Positions 28,577 to 41,204 of a stretch of 64,000 nt of DNA are shown here, one piece after another. Below the pieces are notes generated by a model. The model made no database searches. It was not told the origin of the DNA and saw nothing but the letters and a program-made list of their open reading frames with translations. The DNA is taken from positions 65,015,354 to 65,079,353 of the forward strand of contig CM037780.1 in assembly GCA_021229015.1 (NCBI GenBank). Reading direction: 5' to 3'. This DNA comes from Solen grandis (lineage: Eukaryota; Mollusca; Bivalvia; Adapedonta; Solenidae). The stretch's first letter is position 1; each line of letters starts with the position of its first letter. The position numbers and the translations under genes are program-made.

Positions 28577-29393
28577 AAAACAAGAGGGCCAAGATGGCAC
28601 TGATGTCGTTCACGTGAGAAATATTACCTTTATTGACTAGCATAGTCATAGCATATATTGATAGCATAGTCATACTGAATGCATACACCATGCAGAAATA
28701 CAGTAAGATATCTTACTTCCAAGCAAAAACTGTACCTGTGGTCCAAATTTCGAAGGTCAATGCCGTATATAAGCCTATATGATTTTGACCCCAAGGGCCA
28801 TGATTTGAACAAACTTGGTAAAGCTCCACTAAATCATGTTATACATCAAATATCTTGTCTCCAGACCTTGTTTCTAACAAGGATATTAAAATAAAAGCTT
28901 ATTTAAAACCATTGAAGCCACTTGATCAACTTTATTTTAGGAATTATGGAAGAGAGCCATGAGGTGACCATGCATTTGTGCGAAAAGAAAATATATTCTG
29001 ACCATTGATTTCATGTAAGAAGTTTTATTTTATCTATATACATTTATGGTATATAAGTAACTAGCCGAATGCATTGGACGTCATATTTCAAGGGATCAAC
29101 TTTAATAGGTGAGGAGGCCGAAAGAAATCATATTCATTGAAGAAGATATAAAAGGTACTAGCTAACCCCTCAAGGGCCAAACCTTTTAAGGGATCAACTT
29201 TATTTTAGCAATTATGGTAGACAGTCATAAGGTGACTATTAGTGCAAAATGAAATTAAATTTAGACCATTGGATTCAGAGGAGAATCTAAAAAAAAAATG
29301 TTGGTTGCCTTTCGTATAAGCGGTTGGTTGACGACGGACGAAGAGGGGTCACAATAGGTCACCTTGAGCACGTTGTGCTCTGCTGAGTTAAAA
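28577..29393 (-). mobile_element. Diverged array element 'A' copy
   Basis: Starts AAAACAAGAGGGCCAAGATG and GTTCACGTGAG. Ends CACCTTGAGCACGTTGTGCT, then CTGAGTTAAAA, after a GACGACGGACGAAG stretch. Internal units include TGACCCCAAGGGCCATGATT and AGGGATCAACTTTATTTTAG. It is more diverged than the copies at 57-64 kb. Confidence 0.75.
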
Positions 29394-30345
29394 TTGCAAT
29401 AATCTTGTTCGGTCTTAGGGTCTTTAGGATAAATTGCCTGTTTTCATGTACTTTTTTATGTTTGAACTTCCTTATTTACCGATGACACACTTAACATTTT
29501 CTAATATCTCGATCCGTCGGTCAATCCATGTCTAAGTATCCGTGTATATTGGTCAGCTTTTAATTGGGCAGTTAATTGTTTTTGACCTAAATGTAACACT
29601 GACATTTATCACGATATATTATCTTTAACCATATCGAACATTATAAACATTTACTGTGTCCTCCCTCTTCCTTAACAACGTAGATAACAGCAGTATCTAA
29701 TGGTGTCAGAGAGGGGGTCAATATCCGGGTCTCGAGTGTTGTTAGGATGTATAGAAGTGTCGCAAGGACAGTGCTGCGAAGTGCATGCGCAGTATATAGA
29801 TAGCTCTTAAAACCTTTCTGCGTATATGTCTTTCTAATTATGTTGTAAACACTTCACCACATGGCTGCACGACATTTGATATGCATTATTTAACATCAAC
29901 TGAAGAGCCAGGGCCCATAATCACAAATCTATTCACTCAAGTAAAAAAGGTGATTTGATTGAGGGGTAATTTTCTTAAATTGTGATACAAATGTCTATTT
30001 AACGGATTAATAATGGTTCCTTCCGCCTGGTAAAGTAGTTATTTGGTCTATTAATTTACTGTGCTTCAGAAAATATAGTAGTATTTACTAGGACCCAGAT
30101 CAGATTGAAAGCAATTCTTGACATAACCGTCCCTGGTTACCGAGGTTATCGACTTTACATATCGAACAAAGCATTCTTTGTCTGTTTCCGCCATATAAAA
30201 TGGTTTTGATACAACATATTCCCCCATATGAATTATGTATTGTCACACACTCGTTTCTGATGCTTTAACTTTGGTCTCCGACCTCAACTACTAAAAAATG
30301 TGTATCTGAGTTGTTCATTTAATGTTATATCTCTGTAACCAGTGA
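29394..30345. other. Intergenic, nothing recognised
   Basis: No coding similarity or clear repeat structure is visible to me in this stretch. Confidence 0.5.
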
Positions 30346-30349
30346 CCTA

Positions 30350-30581
30350 TACTACTCAAAATTTGGTAAGGATCACTTAGTGAAATCCCATTTACTTGTG
30401 TATTTGATAGATTTGCTTTTGACGATCACCATTTTGAGTGATACCTCTTAGCTGGTTTATTTGATTATTTAAGGCAAAAATAATAATCATTACAAGTTGC
30501 CTTTCAAATCATTATCTTAAATAATTCAAGTGTTCTAATATGCAATGAACAATAAGTGACCTTAGCAAATTTTGAGTAGTA
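30350..30581. mobile_element. Tc1/mariner-type MITE, 228 bp with TA flanks
   Basis: Inverted termini CTACTCAAAATTTGGTAAGG (left, from 30352) and its near-complement TTAGCAAATTTTGAGTAG (right, to 30579), flanked by TA on both sides. The interior is AT-rich and non-coding. Confidence 0.75.
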
Positions 30582-30619
30582 TAAAAATTATAAGGATCAC
30601 CCTACTAAATATGGTTTAA

Positions 30620-32110
30620 TCAAGTCGTTATAATGCGAAATAAAGGCGTTTTACGCTTATAAACTCGTAATAACGCAGAGAAAGGTACATTAACAATAAA
30701 AAATCATTATAACGGAATATAAGGAGTAATTATACAGAGGAAGGTAAAAAAGAACAAATTAAACATAATAACGCGAAAAAGGGCATAATAGCGCAAACAT
30801 TTGTTAAAGGCGAAGCAGATGCGAAAGAACGCGATAAAGAATAAATAACTTGAAGTTAAAATCATAACGCGACAAAATAATGCGAAAAAGCAAAGTCGAG
30901 TCTCGTAATAACGCAAAACAATGTGTATAATGCAAAACAAAAAAAAAATTAAATTATAAACATGAAACACTGGCTGGGCATAATTACATAAAACTGAATA
31001 TCGTACGTACTAAGAGGACTCTCATTTACGAAAGTTTTAACGATTTTGTTAAGCGCCATTTCAATAGGTGTACACCGATACCGGTTTACCGATACATTGC
31101 AATACGTTTCTAGAGAAATACATGTTTTGAATCGGAAGTTTCTGTATCGGCCGAAACCAATGTCCAATAAGAAATCGGTTTTGAGCAAACCATGGTGCAA
31201 AAACAGATTATATATAAAGTGTTCCTTTCTTAGATAATCATGTTACTGACTTATTACTTTTTTTCTATTAAAGCAGCTCATTCACAGATGATCGGTATAA
31301 ATAATAATAATAATAATAAATTTTCTTTACCATGTTGATGTTATTAAAGTCTTTGTTTCCTGACAAATAAACTCGGCAAGTGTAGATCACATTGCGCGGG
31401 AAAACGATATTTTCGTAAACACCATGTGATCAGTCAAGTTACGGCAAGTCTAAATAGAAAATCTAAATATAGGTTTTATTATTCTAAATATAGTTTAAAC
31501 ACCGTACGTAACACTATTATTTTCCTGTGATAGGGGAAACCACCCATATTAAAAACGCGGAGTGTTGCATTGGGTGACCATGTGTCTGTAGATGGGTATT
31601 GGTTTACGTAATGCACACAGTTTAAAATAAATTCTTAGTCAATGGCCATCTCTGAACTAGCTGCCTTAAGCTGAAAAAATATATTCTACGCGTTATTACA
31701 TCATGTAAGATTTCGTTAAGATGTTATTAGCTTGCCATTAAGCATGTTATTTCTCACAAAAGGTTGTATAAGGTGACTTTCTATTCTATTCTATTTCTAC
31801 CAGCAATTTATACATGTATAGTACTGCATAATACAATATCGTATTGGAAGCAGACTGGTAATACACAGTTCTAGTTAAAACGAGTTTCAACTTCGCGTCT
31901 TTACGTCTTTGTTTTGCGATATTACGAGTTCCAACTTAGTGTTTTTACGCCTTTGTTTACATTATAACGCCTTTGTTTCGCGTTATTACGAGTATCAACT
32001 TCGCGTTTTTTCGTGTTATTACACCTATGATCTTCGCGTTATCGCGTTATTACGCCTTTGTTTCGCGTAAGTATGTTTTTTTTTCACGTTATTAGACCTT
32101 TCTATTACAA
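30620..32110. mobile_element. Foldback-like element with GCGTTATTACG subrepeat arms
   Basis: The left arm (30620-30960) repeats phrases like AATAACGCGAAA and CTCGTAATAACGCA. The right arm (31875-32110) repeats the inverse, TTCGCGTTATTACG and TACGCCTTTGTTTCGCG. Arms made of short direct subrepeats in mutually inverted orientation are typical of foldback elements. The middle holds a separate TTAA-flanked MITE. Confidence 0.6.
31268..31669 (+). mobile_element. MITE with TTAA flanks, copy 1 (394 bp)
   Basis: TTAA then AGCAGCTCATTCACAGATG at the left, and CATCTCTGAACTAGCTGCC then TTAA at the right, so there are ~19-bp inverted termini with a TTAA duplication. The interior matches copy 2 at 34950-35336 (TCTAAATATAGGTTTTAT, AATTCTTAGTCAATGACCAT). 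TTAA targeting suggests piggyBac-type mobilisation. Confidence 0.7.
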
Positions 32111-32469
32111 AACTATTGTGAAAGTACACAAATGTTGTTGGCAATGATGGAAATATACTTAGCAAAATTGTAACTACATGTACTCCAATTTAAAACTGCG
32201 GGGGAAATCTATTTTCCGAAATATATGCCCACTCAATAATGAGAATGGTATAGGCTCAATCTCTCGGCCGCTTAAATAATTTTGATCCATGATCAACCAT
32301 GCGGAACTAATTTTCGCGGACGGCGCTTGAAAACCGAAAAAATAGTTCTTTTAATTCTGACACTAGATATAAACAGCACATTAATCATAGTACATGTACT
32401 TATAAGTTTTGTCTAGTATATATATATATATATGACAAGGGCTATATAACTTATATATATAACTTACAA

Positions 32470-32630
32470 TTGGCCTTCCAGCTGGCTTGCGGTAGGTCGG
32501 TGGTTCTACCCGGGTACCTCTGTGTACTCGGGGTCTTCCTCCACCTATAATTAGCTGGACGTCGCTATATGATTGAAATACTATCGCAGTGACAGTAAAC
32601 CCCAACACAACAACAACAACAACAATAACT
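32470..32630 (+). mobile_element. SINE family 2 copy with AAC-rich tail
   Basis: Contains GGTAGGTCGGTGGTTCTACC, GGGTCTTCCTCCACCTATAA, TTAGCTGGACGTCGCTATAT and GATTGAAATACTATCGCAGT, ending in CAACACAACAACAACAACAA. Confidence 0.75.
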
Positions 32631-32639
32631 TACAATTGA

Positions 32640-34000
32640 ATTATGAATAATTGATGTCTTTTTATGTCCCCCACCATTTATTATCTCCAACTGCTATATG
32701 ACTTAACATCTTTCGACATACTATATCTGGTCCCTTTCTTGCAATTTTCCGATTTATATTCAGAAGTTTACTCGAAGAAGTGCTAGATCTAGCAGGATTT
32801 TTGTTGGGAATTCTTCAAAACTGATAAGACTGATTTAAATGTCAGTTCGTACAATCGTATGTGTTCCTAACCTTTAAAGAGATACATGTATAAAATCAGA
32901 TAAAAACTGTGCATACTTTTAAATTAGATATACTCTAAGTGTATATTCAGAGCTGCAAGACTTTACAGAAATAATAAAAACATTAAAAATTCAATTATTT
33001 CTAATTGGAAATGCAGCTAGAAAAATGACTTTTTCTGCACTGTATTATTATCAAGTGCTGTTGTACAATTGATTTTCTACTTTGTATGATAAATATTGAA
33101 AAAAAAAATCTACTTAAAATATAAGAAACAAACTTATACATTGACTATGCATAGACATTTACAGACTTGCATATTTTTTTTTCTAATATTTCAAGGAGTC
33201 TAGATATAGATTTATAGTCTCTCTCTCTATCTCATGACATTTAACACGAGAGCCGATCTTTATCAGACACGTTTAGCAGAGAATGGTCTGACGCTGGTAT
33301 GTACTGATTGCAATGTTTTTGGGAATTATATCTGAACATGAACTAAAACATGAAGTTAATACCCAGTGAAATGTTTTCAAATGAAAGCTGCTGGTTTCAG
33401 TTCATGTTTTAAAACCAAAATCATAACGAGGGCATCCGTTACCTGTGGACACATAAGATATTTATTCATTGCCTTTATTACTTGAATCAACATGTATTTA
33501 AGGTATAACATAAAGAATGTATATACAACTAGAATAACACTAGCACGCGCGTGTGTGAGAGAATATAAAATAAAAATGATATGTTTGTTCGTTGATATAA
33601 TCGAATTCATTATAACCGTCTGCTACTAATCAAGACCAATGTTTCGGACAAGGAGCGAGTTGTTGAGCAGGTCTGAATGATGCTCGTTAGAACGCTCGAC
33701 CCGATCGTGATCCTAGGGTGTTTAATAAATTATGCATTGTTCTCGATCTATCATCATTGAATTTGATCTTTGTTACGAGAGTCACATGGGACGAGTTAGT
33801 AACCAGCACGTGACGTGAAAGTAGGTTAATACACTATCCATTGTTAAATTATTTCTGTTTGTTTGCTTGGCTTGAACATCTCAGTAATTTTGGTAGATAG
33901 TAAACACGAGACAGGTGCAGAGTGCTTCGCATTAACCCGACACCGGGGAAATTGTCCATTTTTTATGCTGAGAACTTACAACGGCACGTATATATAAGTG
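32640..34000. other. Intergenic, nothing coding recognised
   Basis: AT-rich DNA. A short fragment at 33424-33460 (GAGGGCATCCGTTACCTGTG, GACAC) resembles the 3' end of the Helitron-like element at 27.6 kb. Confidence 0.5.
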
Positions 34001-34004
34001 CTTA

Positions 34005-34085
34005 ACTTTGATATAATGCGGCCGAGGATAGAACCCGCGACTTCCCACTATTTCCAATTGTCACATGGACTACTTGAGTACGACG
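34005..34085 (-). mobile_element. tRNA-like SINE head, reverse
   Basis: The reverse complement contains ACTCAAGTAGTCCATGTGAC and GCGGGTTCTATCCTCGGCCGC, box A- and box B-like and suitably spaced. No body is evident. Confidence 0.4.
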
Positions 34086-34344
34086 TTGATATATCAGAGT
34101 TACAGAGGCGAGGAGATGGGATGACTCAAGAAAGATATTGCGTAGTTTAAAAAAGAAAATAATTTTCCTCATATTGTTTAGATACACAAACATACCAAAG
34201 TCGCTAAAATTGGTACTCAGACAGCTCCCTTGATCTACTTCGATTGTCTGATACTTCTGAACATGTTTATGGGATCTAAATCATATGTCTAGTTGCTGAG
34301 ATAGAGGTATAACAGAATTGTGCAATCAAATGCAGTACATCGAG

Positions 34345-34427
34345 AATTAAGTTAGAAAAGGGCCATAGTTTATATTAAATTTAGTCAAGAGTTATCTACC
34401 TTGGTTACCTGATGCCCCTGAACGGTA
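34345..34427 (-). mobile_element. Fragment of array element 'D', reverse
   Basis: GAGTTATCTACCTTGGTTAC and CTGATGCCCCTGAAC are the reverse complement of the unit text at 14370-14410. A SINE family 1 body follows immediately at 34428. Confidence 0.75.
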
Positions 34428-34640
34428 TTGGTATCGCTCCCTTGCTCGGCGTTCAGCATGTGAGGGTGGTTCCAGGGCTGGTTGACCCGGTGTCAGGATA
34501 ATGTGACTCGGTGTGGTATCATGCCACATGTCTACAGTGTGATACTGCAGTGTGGCAGCACTATATCTGTCTCGAGTAGACATCGTCTCCATATGACTGA
34601 TATACTATTGGCGGGACGTTAAATCCAATAAACAAACCAG
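34428..34640 (+). mobile_element. SINE family 1 copy, 5' truncated
   Basis: Body text from GGTATCGCTCCCTTGCTCGG through TATCATGCCACATGTCTACA, ending in GCGGGACGTTAAATCCAATA and AACAAACC. The tRNA head is absent, as expected for a 5'-truncated retroposon. Confidence 0.8.
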
Positions 34641-34949
34641 GCTGAAGCGTGGGTGACTGTAACTTTGAGAGTTTTAATGTTGGTTTTGTTTGTTTTTGTT
34701 TTTTTTTGTTGTTGTTTTTGCAACTTGAATAAAACTTTTTTTTCCTTGGTCATATAATCCCGCCTCTTCGGCTGATACAGATTCTTCCGATACATGTATT
34801 TCTCTTGAAATGTATTGCAATATACCGGTATACCGGTTACTCATAACAACCCTAGGTTTCATACGGTTAGTAACAACTCAGTATTGGATCAGAGAAAGTA
34901 AAACCCATTCAGGCTGCAAACTGTTTTTGGTCTGGACTAACTTTACATT

Positions 34950-35336
34950 TTAAAGCAGCTCTTTCAAAGATGATCAGTTGAAATGAATAAAAAAAAGCCG
35001 CTACTTTGACGAAATTTGTTAAATTTAGAATACGATACCCCCGAAGTACACGTTCCACAACATTGCGTCGTAGCGATTCCGTAAGTTTATCATATGAAGT
35101 TAGCGCATGCAGGAAAGGTGAATGAATCTAAATATAGGTTTTATCAGTCTAAATATAGTTTCAATACCGTATGTGACGGTATTGCCTGTGATGGGAAAAC
35201 CACTCATTTTTTTACGATCATGGTTGGTTGCTTTGAGTGACATTGCGTCTGAAGATGGATATTGATCGACGCAATACACACATATAGTTCAATTCAAATT
35301 CTTAGTCAATGACCATCTGTGAACAAGCTGCTTTAT
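34950..35336 (+). mobile_element. MITE with TTAA flank, copy 2 (~379 bp)
   Basis: Left TTAA then AGCAGCTCTTTCAAAGATG. Right CCATCTGTGAACAAGCTGCT followed by TTAT (one mismatch to TTAA). Same orientation and interior as copy 1. Confidence 0.7.
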
Positions 35337-35339
35337 CAT

Positions 35340-36862
35340 TATCGTCATCGATTGCATCTGCAACAAATCTCCGAGAGGTATCTCCGTGTATATCAAATGG
35401 GTCCGTTTAAAATGAATTGAATAGTTTATTCTCACCACGTTTCAGACTTCGTCATTGAGCAAATCGACAGTATTTCACCTACCGAAAGCCAACCGGAAGG
35501 CTTCCTCACTTGAAATACCATGATGGCCAGGAAAAAGGCTCGAACACAAATAGTAACAGCAGGTTGAAGGCTGTAAATCATACGCCTATAGAGGCCCCAC
35601 TTATTGTTAAGTTAAGTGCTGTACTAGTATGATTGCAAGAATTCGTATTTGAATAAATTATGGCAGATTTCTGGGTCATGTGTGGGTCCGCATCAATTAT
35701 TTCCCAACCTATAGTGGGTCGAGTTATACACTGATGTAATCCTCATTTCTCAAGGATGAACATCGTAGGCCAACTATCACCTGTTTATCAATATGTAACA
35801 GACATATCTGCCAGAAAGACTGACAGTGTAGACTAAACTGTTGATTTTGTGATGTAACATAAGTCACTATATACAATTATTTTTTTTTCTTTTAGTTTTA
35901 AGACCTGTACTATAAGCCTCGACAATTATCAACCTCTCTCTCATTCTCTCTCTCTCTCTGTGCGTGTGTGTGTTATGAATAATGTGCTTAAGATTTAATT
36001 TTCATGCCATATATTACAGAAAAGTACGAGTTCATGCATATACCCATTATGTACTGTTAGAAATAATTGCACAAAATTGCTCATTTCACAAAAAAAATCA
36101 GATCACGTGACATGAGAACACCCAATTTAGTCTACATCAGACTTTGCACAACACGCATTCGAATCGTCTCGACAACGAGCAAACCCTGTGCAAACATTGG
36201 AGATTCAATGAGTTAAGTTTGTCGCAGCCGGGGATCAAACCCGTGACCTTCTGTGGATGGACCAGGCCTCTGGCTACCGGAACCCGAATTATACGGCATA
36301 TGAACATTCGGTGATATCTAACTGAGAATAAAATATAGTTACCACAAAAATATCTGCTTCCATTTACTGGTATATATATTTATTTACATTTTATTCTGGT
36401 ATTAAATACTTACATATTTAAACAACAACAAAATAGATTAACAAATTCTGCATAGTTCTTTTACAAATCTGGAATAAAAAATTTAAAATTTAAACATATA
36501 AACTTATTAACAATCGTTCATACCACTGGGTTTATACACTTTCTCACATTTTTTTGCCATTGCAATATATGTACAGCAATAAATTGAAAACACATGATTT
36601 GAAATAAATTCCACGCCAGACTTTAATGTCTGAAGTTTATTTTGTAAAAAAAAATCTTATGGCAATAGATGCTAGATCAGACTGAACAGGTTTTATCTTG
36701 CCCATCTCTCAACACAACCACATTGACTAGAGGGCCAGTATAAAACCAGATCAGCTATACGCAAATGTCCCTGGTACCCCTCCAGACTAGCATATGATTA
36801 TAGACGTCTATCTACCAATCTACTCAAATAGACGTATAGCATTTCAATGACATACTCGTATA

Positions 36863-36894
<32 letters not shown>

Positions 36895-39800
36895 ATTTCA
36901 AATGCCGACGAGAAATGTATGTGACGTCTTAGACTACTGGCATGATGAATTGTTGTGTGTCATAGACCCCCCGGTAATTTTAGTTTTTACAGAGAAATTC
37001 CCCTTAAATCACCCCAGGTGCCTGGTTCGATGGTACACTGACAATGTAAACACTATTACAACAGACATCTATCTATCTTATGTCTGAGTTCATCTATTTT
37101 TCGTTGCCTAACTATATATACAAAGAACAAGCCCCGATTATTCCGTCATGATGAACATTTAATTAATCTATCCAATGCGCGAGAATAAAAAATAAGACCA
37201 CTCGTGTGTTTCGGGCTTTCTCGTTAGATTCGACAGGTTTCCGAAAACTAACGAGATCAACCGAATGATACATTTCTGCAAATTACCCCCTACTTCATGT
37301 TAACAGCGATAACAATGGGTAATCAATAAAACAAAAAGAAAATTACAACCGCGGCAATCAATTTAAAGGTCACTGCCTATGCCCAGATGCTTCCGTCCGA
37401 TACAAATAACTGTCTAGTGAAAAGCACAAATGCGCAGGATCTACTTTTTATCACAGGAGTGTGCAATTATCGGGATAAAAATGGGTCTACTGAGACATTC
37501 ATGCCATTTTCTTGGCGAGGAACCAGTTTGGGAAACTCCCTTGATAAAATAGAAAGGCCAGAAGAATCTTTCAATGGGACAATAACAACCCTATTCAACA
37601 TAGGGCATATTACAATAATGGCCCACACTAACAGTATTTCATATTCACATAATTCACAGGAGTACATTTTGACAAATTTAAATTCTCTTCCTTAACGGTA
37701 TTCGAAAATTCGTACACCGAGAATACAGGAAGTTTGAGTGTTGTCTAGAATAAGGAAGAGGTGCATTCCCTAGCATCATGTGGTCAATAAACATAGAGTC
37801 CGATAATATTATCAAACATATTATGAATATATTTTCTATTTCATAGATAAAACGACATTGGAAATAACCAAAGGGGCTAATAATACAGTCTAGAGCAAGG
37901 TCTACAAAAAGTTTATAACCAGGCGCAGTTTTCTATTTATAGGGAAAGTGGCTTTGACCTTTCCTGGATGTACCTAAATGCGTTTATAGGCAAACAGCAA
38001 CAACAAAAATGCTCGAAATATTGATTGCTCGACAACGTGGTGACGCCAGTCCGCAAGACATAACGTTGCCATGTCTACGAGCGTGGAAGGTATGACGTCA
38101 GTTACCATAATGACAGTTGGAAGGTAAAACCCATATCTGCACATTTGTATAAAATGTGAGTTTATGTACAATATAAATAGTTAAAATATGTTTGAAGTGC
38201 AAAACTGGCACGATGAAGTAGAGGTTACACATGTAAACAGAGACAATGTATAAATGTATATTTAATAAAAGACTAGACCCAACTTTTCAAAAATCGGTTG
38301 AAATCCAGAATGTTTAAATAAATTTTGGTCGGTAAAAAATCAATAGAAAAAAAAAGAGACAATTCATATCAATATTCATCTAAAATCCATACACCAAGTA
38401 GACTGATTATAAGGCTCATGAATATTTACCAGATCATAAAATTTGTCTGATCTTCATCAAATTTACCATGGCAACGTAATGAGTTAAACCTCGCTGAACA
38501 GCACCAATACGTCCATATTATCCTTTTGTGAATCTGAGCTTTTTCCGCTTGATCATTATTACAGTTTATGTGCCTTTGATAGAATTCCCGTCATTTGAGA
38601 CTTATTGCTAGCATATTTGGACTATAAAAGAGGCATAGTACCTTAAGTTAAGAATCACTGGCTTAGAAAAGGGTCCAAGAGATGGATCAAGGACAATATT
38701 GATTTAGAATACCGTGTACACCTTTTACCCTGTTCAACTGTAACAATAATCTACCGTCATGGGAAGACATGTACATGATAATGAAATAAGGTAATCCATC
38801 CATCATTAAACTGTGGTCATGATCCATCAAGTGATAGTGGAAATTTTATAGAAAAAAATGAAAGCGTTTATAACCTTTGAGCGAAAGAGCCTATATCTCC
38901 AAGACAATGGATGCTTGCATCTGCACAGAAGTCTTTTTAAGCATTTGACGAACCGTGATTATAATTTATGATCACAGATAAATACCTGAAAATGACAAAA
39001 ACAGGTTACCCAACTGTTTTAATCATTCATACCATGTACATAAATAACATAAAATTCATCGATTGTCATTTAAGAAAAGCAATATGTACAAAGTAGAACG
39101 GTTTCCAATCTTACATTTTACTATAATATAAACAAAAATGTTCGAATAATATTCCATCAAATAAATTTAAACAATAGGATATTGCATACTCGTATCTTCG
39201 TTAAAACTGCAGAATGCATGGCGCAAAATCCAAGAGAAACTGACCAAACGTATGATAGACACTCGAGAGATGTTTGGGGATGGACCAAATAGACCTCACG
39301 TGAGACGGTCAGGTGGTCTCAGGATAAGATCACTTCATTAATATGAAGATCAAGAAAAAAATAAGAAGAACAAATTAGAGAAATGATGGCTAGCACAAGG
39401 AGACGGTCCTCAGTGGGGGATACAATCATTTAGATTCAGGCACGGTCAAAAAAATCACAGAAAATCATGACTGTAAAGAAAAATGTTTCTCCATCAAAGA
39501 TCTTAATTCTGATTTTAAAAAAATCACCAGTAAAATGAGTTACATTGTAACGTTTTAAATTGCACATGTGTACATGAAGTGGTATAGTACAAGTTTATAT
39601 AGCAATATTATTTATTTCTAAAAACGTCTATGCTAGTATATCTGACCTACTTTCATACTAGTCAAGGTGTCAATTTAACGGGAATTTTTGGAAAATTTGT
39701 AGATCTAATCTTGAGAAAAAAAATCATGTTAAGCTGCACAAACAGTGTCCTTCTGTTTCCCAGATACACATGAAAATGTGGAGAAAATTATGTAATGCCA

Positions 39801-40989
39801 ATTTGTCTAGACAGTTAGCAACCAGTGCAATCCTATGTATTTATAAACATTACAATGTTCAGCATTCATATATCTCTCAGCAGTAAATCACGCATGGCTG
39901 AAAACACAGTTCACTTTAGGACTTAAAGTGTATATACACCACTTAAACATTTATGTATGCTAATGGCGAGTCATCCCTTCATACTTATACGCATACGCAT
40001 AGTTTTCCTTGATACAGATAATTTTCAATGCGAATAACTTAAGAATGGTTTAAAAATACAACTGTTTTGACACTGACTGACCCCTTTATATGAAACTGAA
40101 TGTAAATCCCCAATGGTGCACTGGGGGAAACTTAAAATATTTACCGGTTACAGTCTAAACCGAATCTTTGCACCAACGATAAAAGTTCGCTGGTCCATCA
40201 TCATTTTCTGCATTTACAATAGCCTGAAAGCATGTGATCACGTGGTTTTACATTTTTCTCTCATAAACTTAACTTCCATTGTCTCATCTAGAATACTGAG
40301 CCTTTGTTAAATTAGTTCCTCGATATGGTGGATTTTTTTTCACCTCATGTATCAATGGAAATGAAACTTCGCGGTTTGTTGACATTCTGTTTATATGACT
40401 ACCGGCTATTGTCGTTGATTGTGTGGTATATACAAATGCTCCTGGGAGTAAAACAAATGGCTTTACAAAAGCAGGGACGATTCAGACCTGCTTACAATTT
40501 CAGAATTTAGATATCCAAAATCTGATAAATGTCTTATAAAACGCACTATCTTTCTCTCTCTAACCAAATGTGTATACAGAAAAAATATGCATGATTAAAA
40601 AAAATATTAAGAAAAAACTTGCTCTTATAAATAAGAGAGCATGCAGGAGCTGGCATGTTTTTTTAGATCCTAGTGGTAAATATATTTATTAACTAAGTAG
40701 CACTTTATGAATCTGTAAATAATATGCAACATCTATCCAGTAGCCTCTGGTCTAAAGCAAATCAAAACTTGAAAATGATATTTTTCAAAGTATAAATATG
40801 TACTGAATATCTGTTGAATTATAAGATATCGTTTTTACTATATTAACTAAATCTTAAAATTAGCAATGTGAGCGTGCAGTTAATTAGCGGTAGCATGCAT
40901 TCATGAAAACGCCAGGCACGAGCATTACATGATTTTGTTCCCTTCATGTCAATTTATGCAAACTTTCAGTGATTTCCAGAGAAGTTCTC
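35340..40989. other. Intergenic, no gene recognised
   Basis: Contains a 26-C homopolymer (36869-36894), a TCTCTCTC microsatellite near 35936-35960, a reverse tRNA-like SINE head near 36222-36290 (the reverse complement has GGGTTTGATCCCCGGC) and a short repeat at 36660-36780. Short ORFs such as 37387-37695 have no recognised domain. Confidence 0.55.
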
Positions 40990-40995
40990 TTTATT
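40990..40995 (-). promoter_or_regulatory. Candidate poly(A) signal for LCLAT1-like gene
   Basis: TTTATT on the plus strand (AATAAA on the gene strand) lies about 210 bp beyond the stop codon. It is the nearest such signal I found. Confidence 0.35.
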
Positions 40996-41204
40996 ATAAA
41001 TGGCCATAAAATATGCATAAATGTGCGTGTAGAATTTTTCTAACAGTCACACAAGTCACATATTCATATACCAGAATAAATAAATAAACATATGTATACT
41101 ACAAAAGCTGATCAATGACAATCACAGTATTGATTAAAACATTTGCAACACAGATTTCCGTCACGTGACGAAAGCTGTAACACCCCTGAGGCACGATATA
41201 TGTT

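Noticed and set aside
37387..37695. 102-aa ORF in intergenic DNA
   Set aside because: No family resemblance and no splice partners. It is likely a chance open frame.
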